From NCBI GenBank assembly GCA_025928735.1, contig JAICIW010000107.1, positions 1 through 7,262 of the forward strand: a DNA stretch of 7,262 nucleotides, read 5' to 3'. The notes below the pieces were generated by a model. The model saw only the letters and a program-made list of their open reading frames with translations. It was not told where the DNA came from and searched no databases. Below, piece after piece: positions 6,542-7,262 of the stretch. How positions within the stretch are numbered: position 1 is the first letter of the stretch; each line of letters opens with the position of its first letter. This DNA is from Rhodanobacteraceae bacterium (GTDB lineage Bacteria > Pseudomonadota > Gammaproteobacteria > Xanthomonadales > Rhodanobacteraceae). The position numbers and the translations under genes are program-made.

Positions 6542-7262
6542 GAAGCCAGTGCCGCCATCTCGACATCGGGCCGAACATCGAAATCGACGAGTTCCGTGGC
6601 GAGCCGACGGCTGTCCGGCATGATCCGGATCATCACCGCATCGATGATCCGGTCCAGAAAGATTTCGCCTTCGGGTTCCGCGGCCGTGACTCCGGCGTTC
6701 AGGAAGTAAACGCCGGGTGCCAGCAGTGCGCGAAACCGAAACCGCACCCGATACTCCCGGTCCGGGCTGGTTACCAGTCCTTCACCGGCATTCGCCGCGG
6801 TCGTCGCACCACCGAGCGCGAATCCGGTAGTCGTCTTGATCGCCATGCCGAAGCGCACACCCAATGCTGGTTTCTGGATCGTCACGTTGAACGAATAGAC
6901 GTACTCGCCGCCGGCATGCAGCACATTCACACGCCGACCGTGCTCGTTGGTGACGCAGGGCTGCCCGATGGTTGCACCGCGGCCTGTGTAACGGAGCGTG
7001 CTTCGGGGGACCAGGCCTTCATCCAGCCAGGACTCGTCCGGCGGCCAAGGCGTGTTTCCGGCAAGGGTCCTGCGCCCCGCGTTTGTACTTTCGATGCCGG
7101 GTTCGCATTCGACGTGGCTGGCCGCGTCACGAATCTGGTCGCGGACCGCCGCGATCGAATGCCCGGGCGCATACAGCAGCTTGTGATAGCGGGAGACGAT
7201 GGTTTTCGGCAGCCCCTGCGCCAGCAATTCACCGCCGTCCAGCAGGATGGCCCGATTGCAAA
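6538..7262 (-). CDS. wzt: O-antigen export ABC transporter ATP-binding protein, C-terminal part (partial, runs off right edge)
   Basis: The frame is open to the right edge and encodes the last 240 residues. The first visible residues, CNRAILLDGGELLAQG, then IVSRYHKLLYA, match the end of the ATPase domain in Wzt/TagH-type polysaccharide exporters, after the Walker B and H-loop regions, which lie outside the window. A TTG at 7225-7227 falls inside this conserved stretch and is not the real start. After a linker (about fragment residues 38-80), the remainder fits the beta-sandwich Wzt C-terminal domain: GRGATIGQPCVTNEHGRRV, HAGGEYVYSFNVTI, GVRFGMAIKTTTGFALGG and LLAPGVYFLNAGVT. In the studied O8/O9a systems this domain binds the modified non-reducing end of the glycan and licenses export with the membrane partner Wzm. 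The gene ends in an ATGA overlap with the composite sulfotransferase gene, implying a shared operon. The symbol rests on family resemblance; a capsule or teichoic-type exporter ATPase is less likely. Confidence 0.9.
   Translation of the reverse strand, partial: CNRAILLDGGELLAQGLPKTIVSRYHKLLYAPGHSIAAVRDQIRDAASHVECEPGIESTNAGRRTLAGNTPWPPDESWLDEGLVPRSTLRYTGRGATIGQPCVTNEHGRRVNVLHAGGEYVYSFNVTIQKPALGVRFGMAIKTTTGFALGGATTAANAGEGLVTSPDREYRVRFRFRALLAPGVYFLNAGVTAAEPEGEIFLDRIIDAVMIRIMPDSRRLATELVDFDVRPDVEMAALAS

Noticed and set aside
5363..6709. Long + strand open frame (448 codons) opposite the sulfotransferase and coiled-coil region
   Set aside because: It overlaps well-supported catalytic motifs on the - strand, crosses two genes, and shows no recognisable domain. 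It is a shadow of GC-rich coding sequence.
6538..7227. A complete 229-residue gene starting at the TTG near 7227
   Set aside because: The frame continues upstream to the window edge with CNRAILLDGGE, which is conserved Wzt ATPase sequence, so the TTG is an internal leucine codon and the gene is partial.

Overview
This 7.26 kb window is part of a surface-polysaccharide (O-antigen-type) biosynthesis and export locus. It most likely comes from a GC-rich Gram-negative bacterium, probably a proteobacterium. The GC content, the strong third-position GC bias and the long open antisense frames all fit a high-GC genome. The C-terminal part of a Wzt-type O-antigen ABC-transporter ATPase points to an outer membrane carrying lipopolysaccharide exported by the ABC-dependent route. 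I cannot name the genus from the sequence.

Layout: on the + strand, the 3' end of an unidentified gene enters from the left edge (to 218). Its stop overlaps the start of a family 2 glycosyltransferase gene (215-1171) in an ATGA junction. About 100 bases of convergent intergenic DNA follow (1172-1271). The rest lies on the - strand and reads leftwards: the end of a wzt-like gene enters from the right edge (7262-6538); an unusually composite 1059-residue protein (6541-3362) overlaps it by ATGA; after an 83-base gap comes a 668-residue polytopic membrane protein (3278-1272). No stretch over 300 bases lacks a gene. No RNA gene, insertion sequence or CRISPR array was seen. Promoters for both gene blocks probably lie outside the window.

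How the genes may work together: the family 2 enzyme and the two glycosyltransferase-like regions of the composite protein would build or decorate a glycan. The sulfotransferase domain at the N-terminus of the composite protein would sulfate it. The Wzt C-terminal domain would recognise the finished chain for export. The large membrane protein looks like a GT-C-type or otherwise uncharacterised polysaccharide membrane enzyme.

The most interesting object is the composite protein: sulfotransferase, long coiled coil, CgeB-like glycosyltransferase, then GT25-like domain, translationally coupled to Wzt. The order 'capping enzyme, coiled-coil rod, glycosyltransferase' recalls the WbdD/WbdA chain-length ruler of E. 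coli O8/O9a. Here it would be in one polypeptide, with a sulfate as the possible terminal mark. That functional reading is inference.
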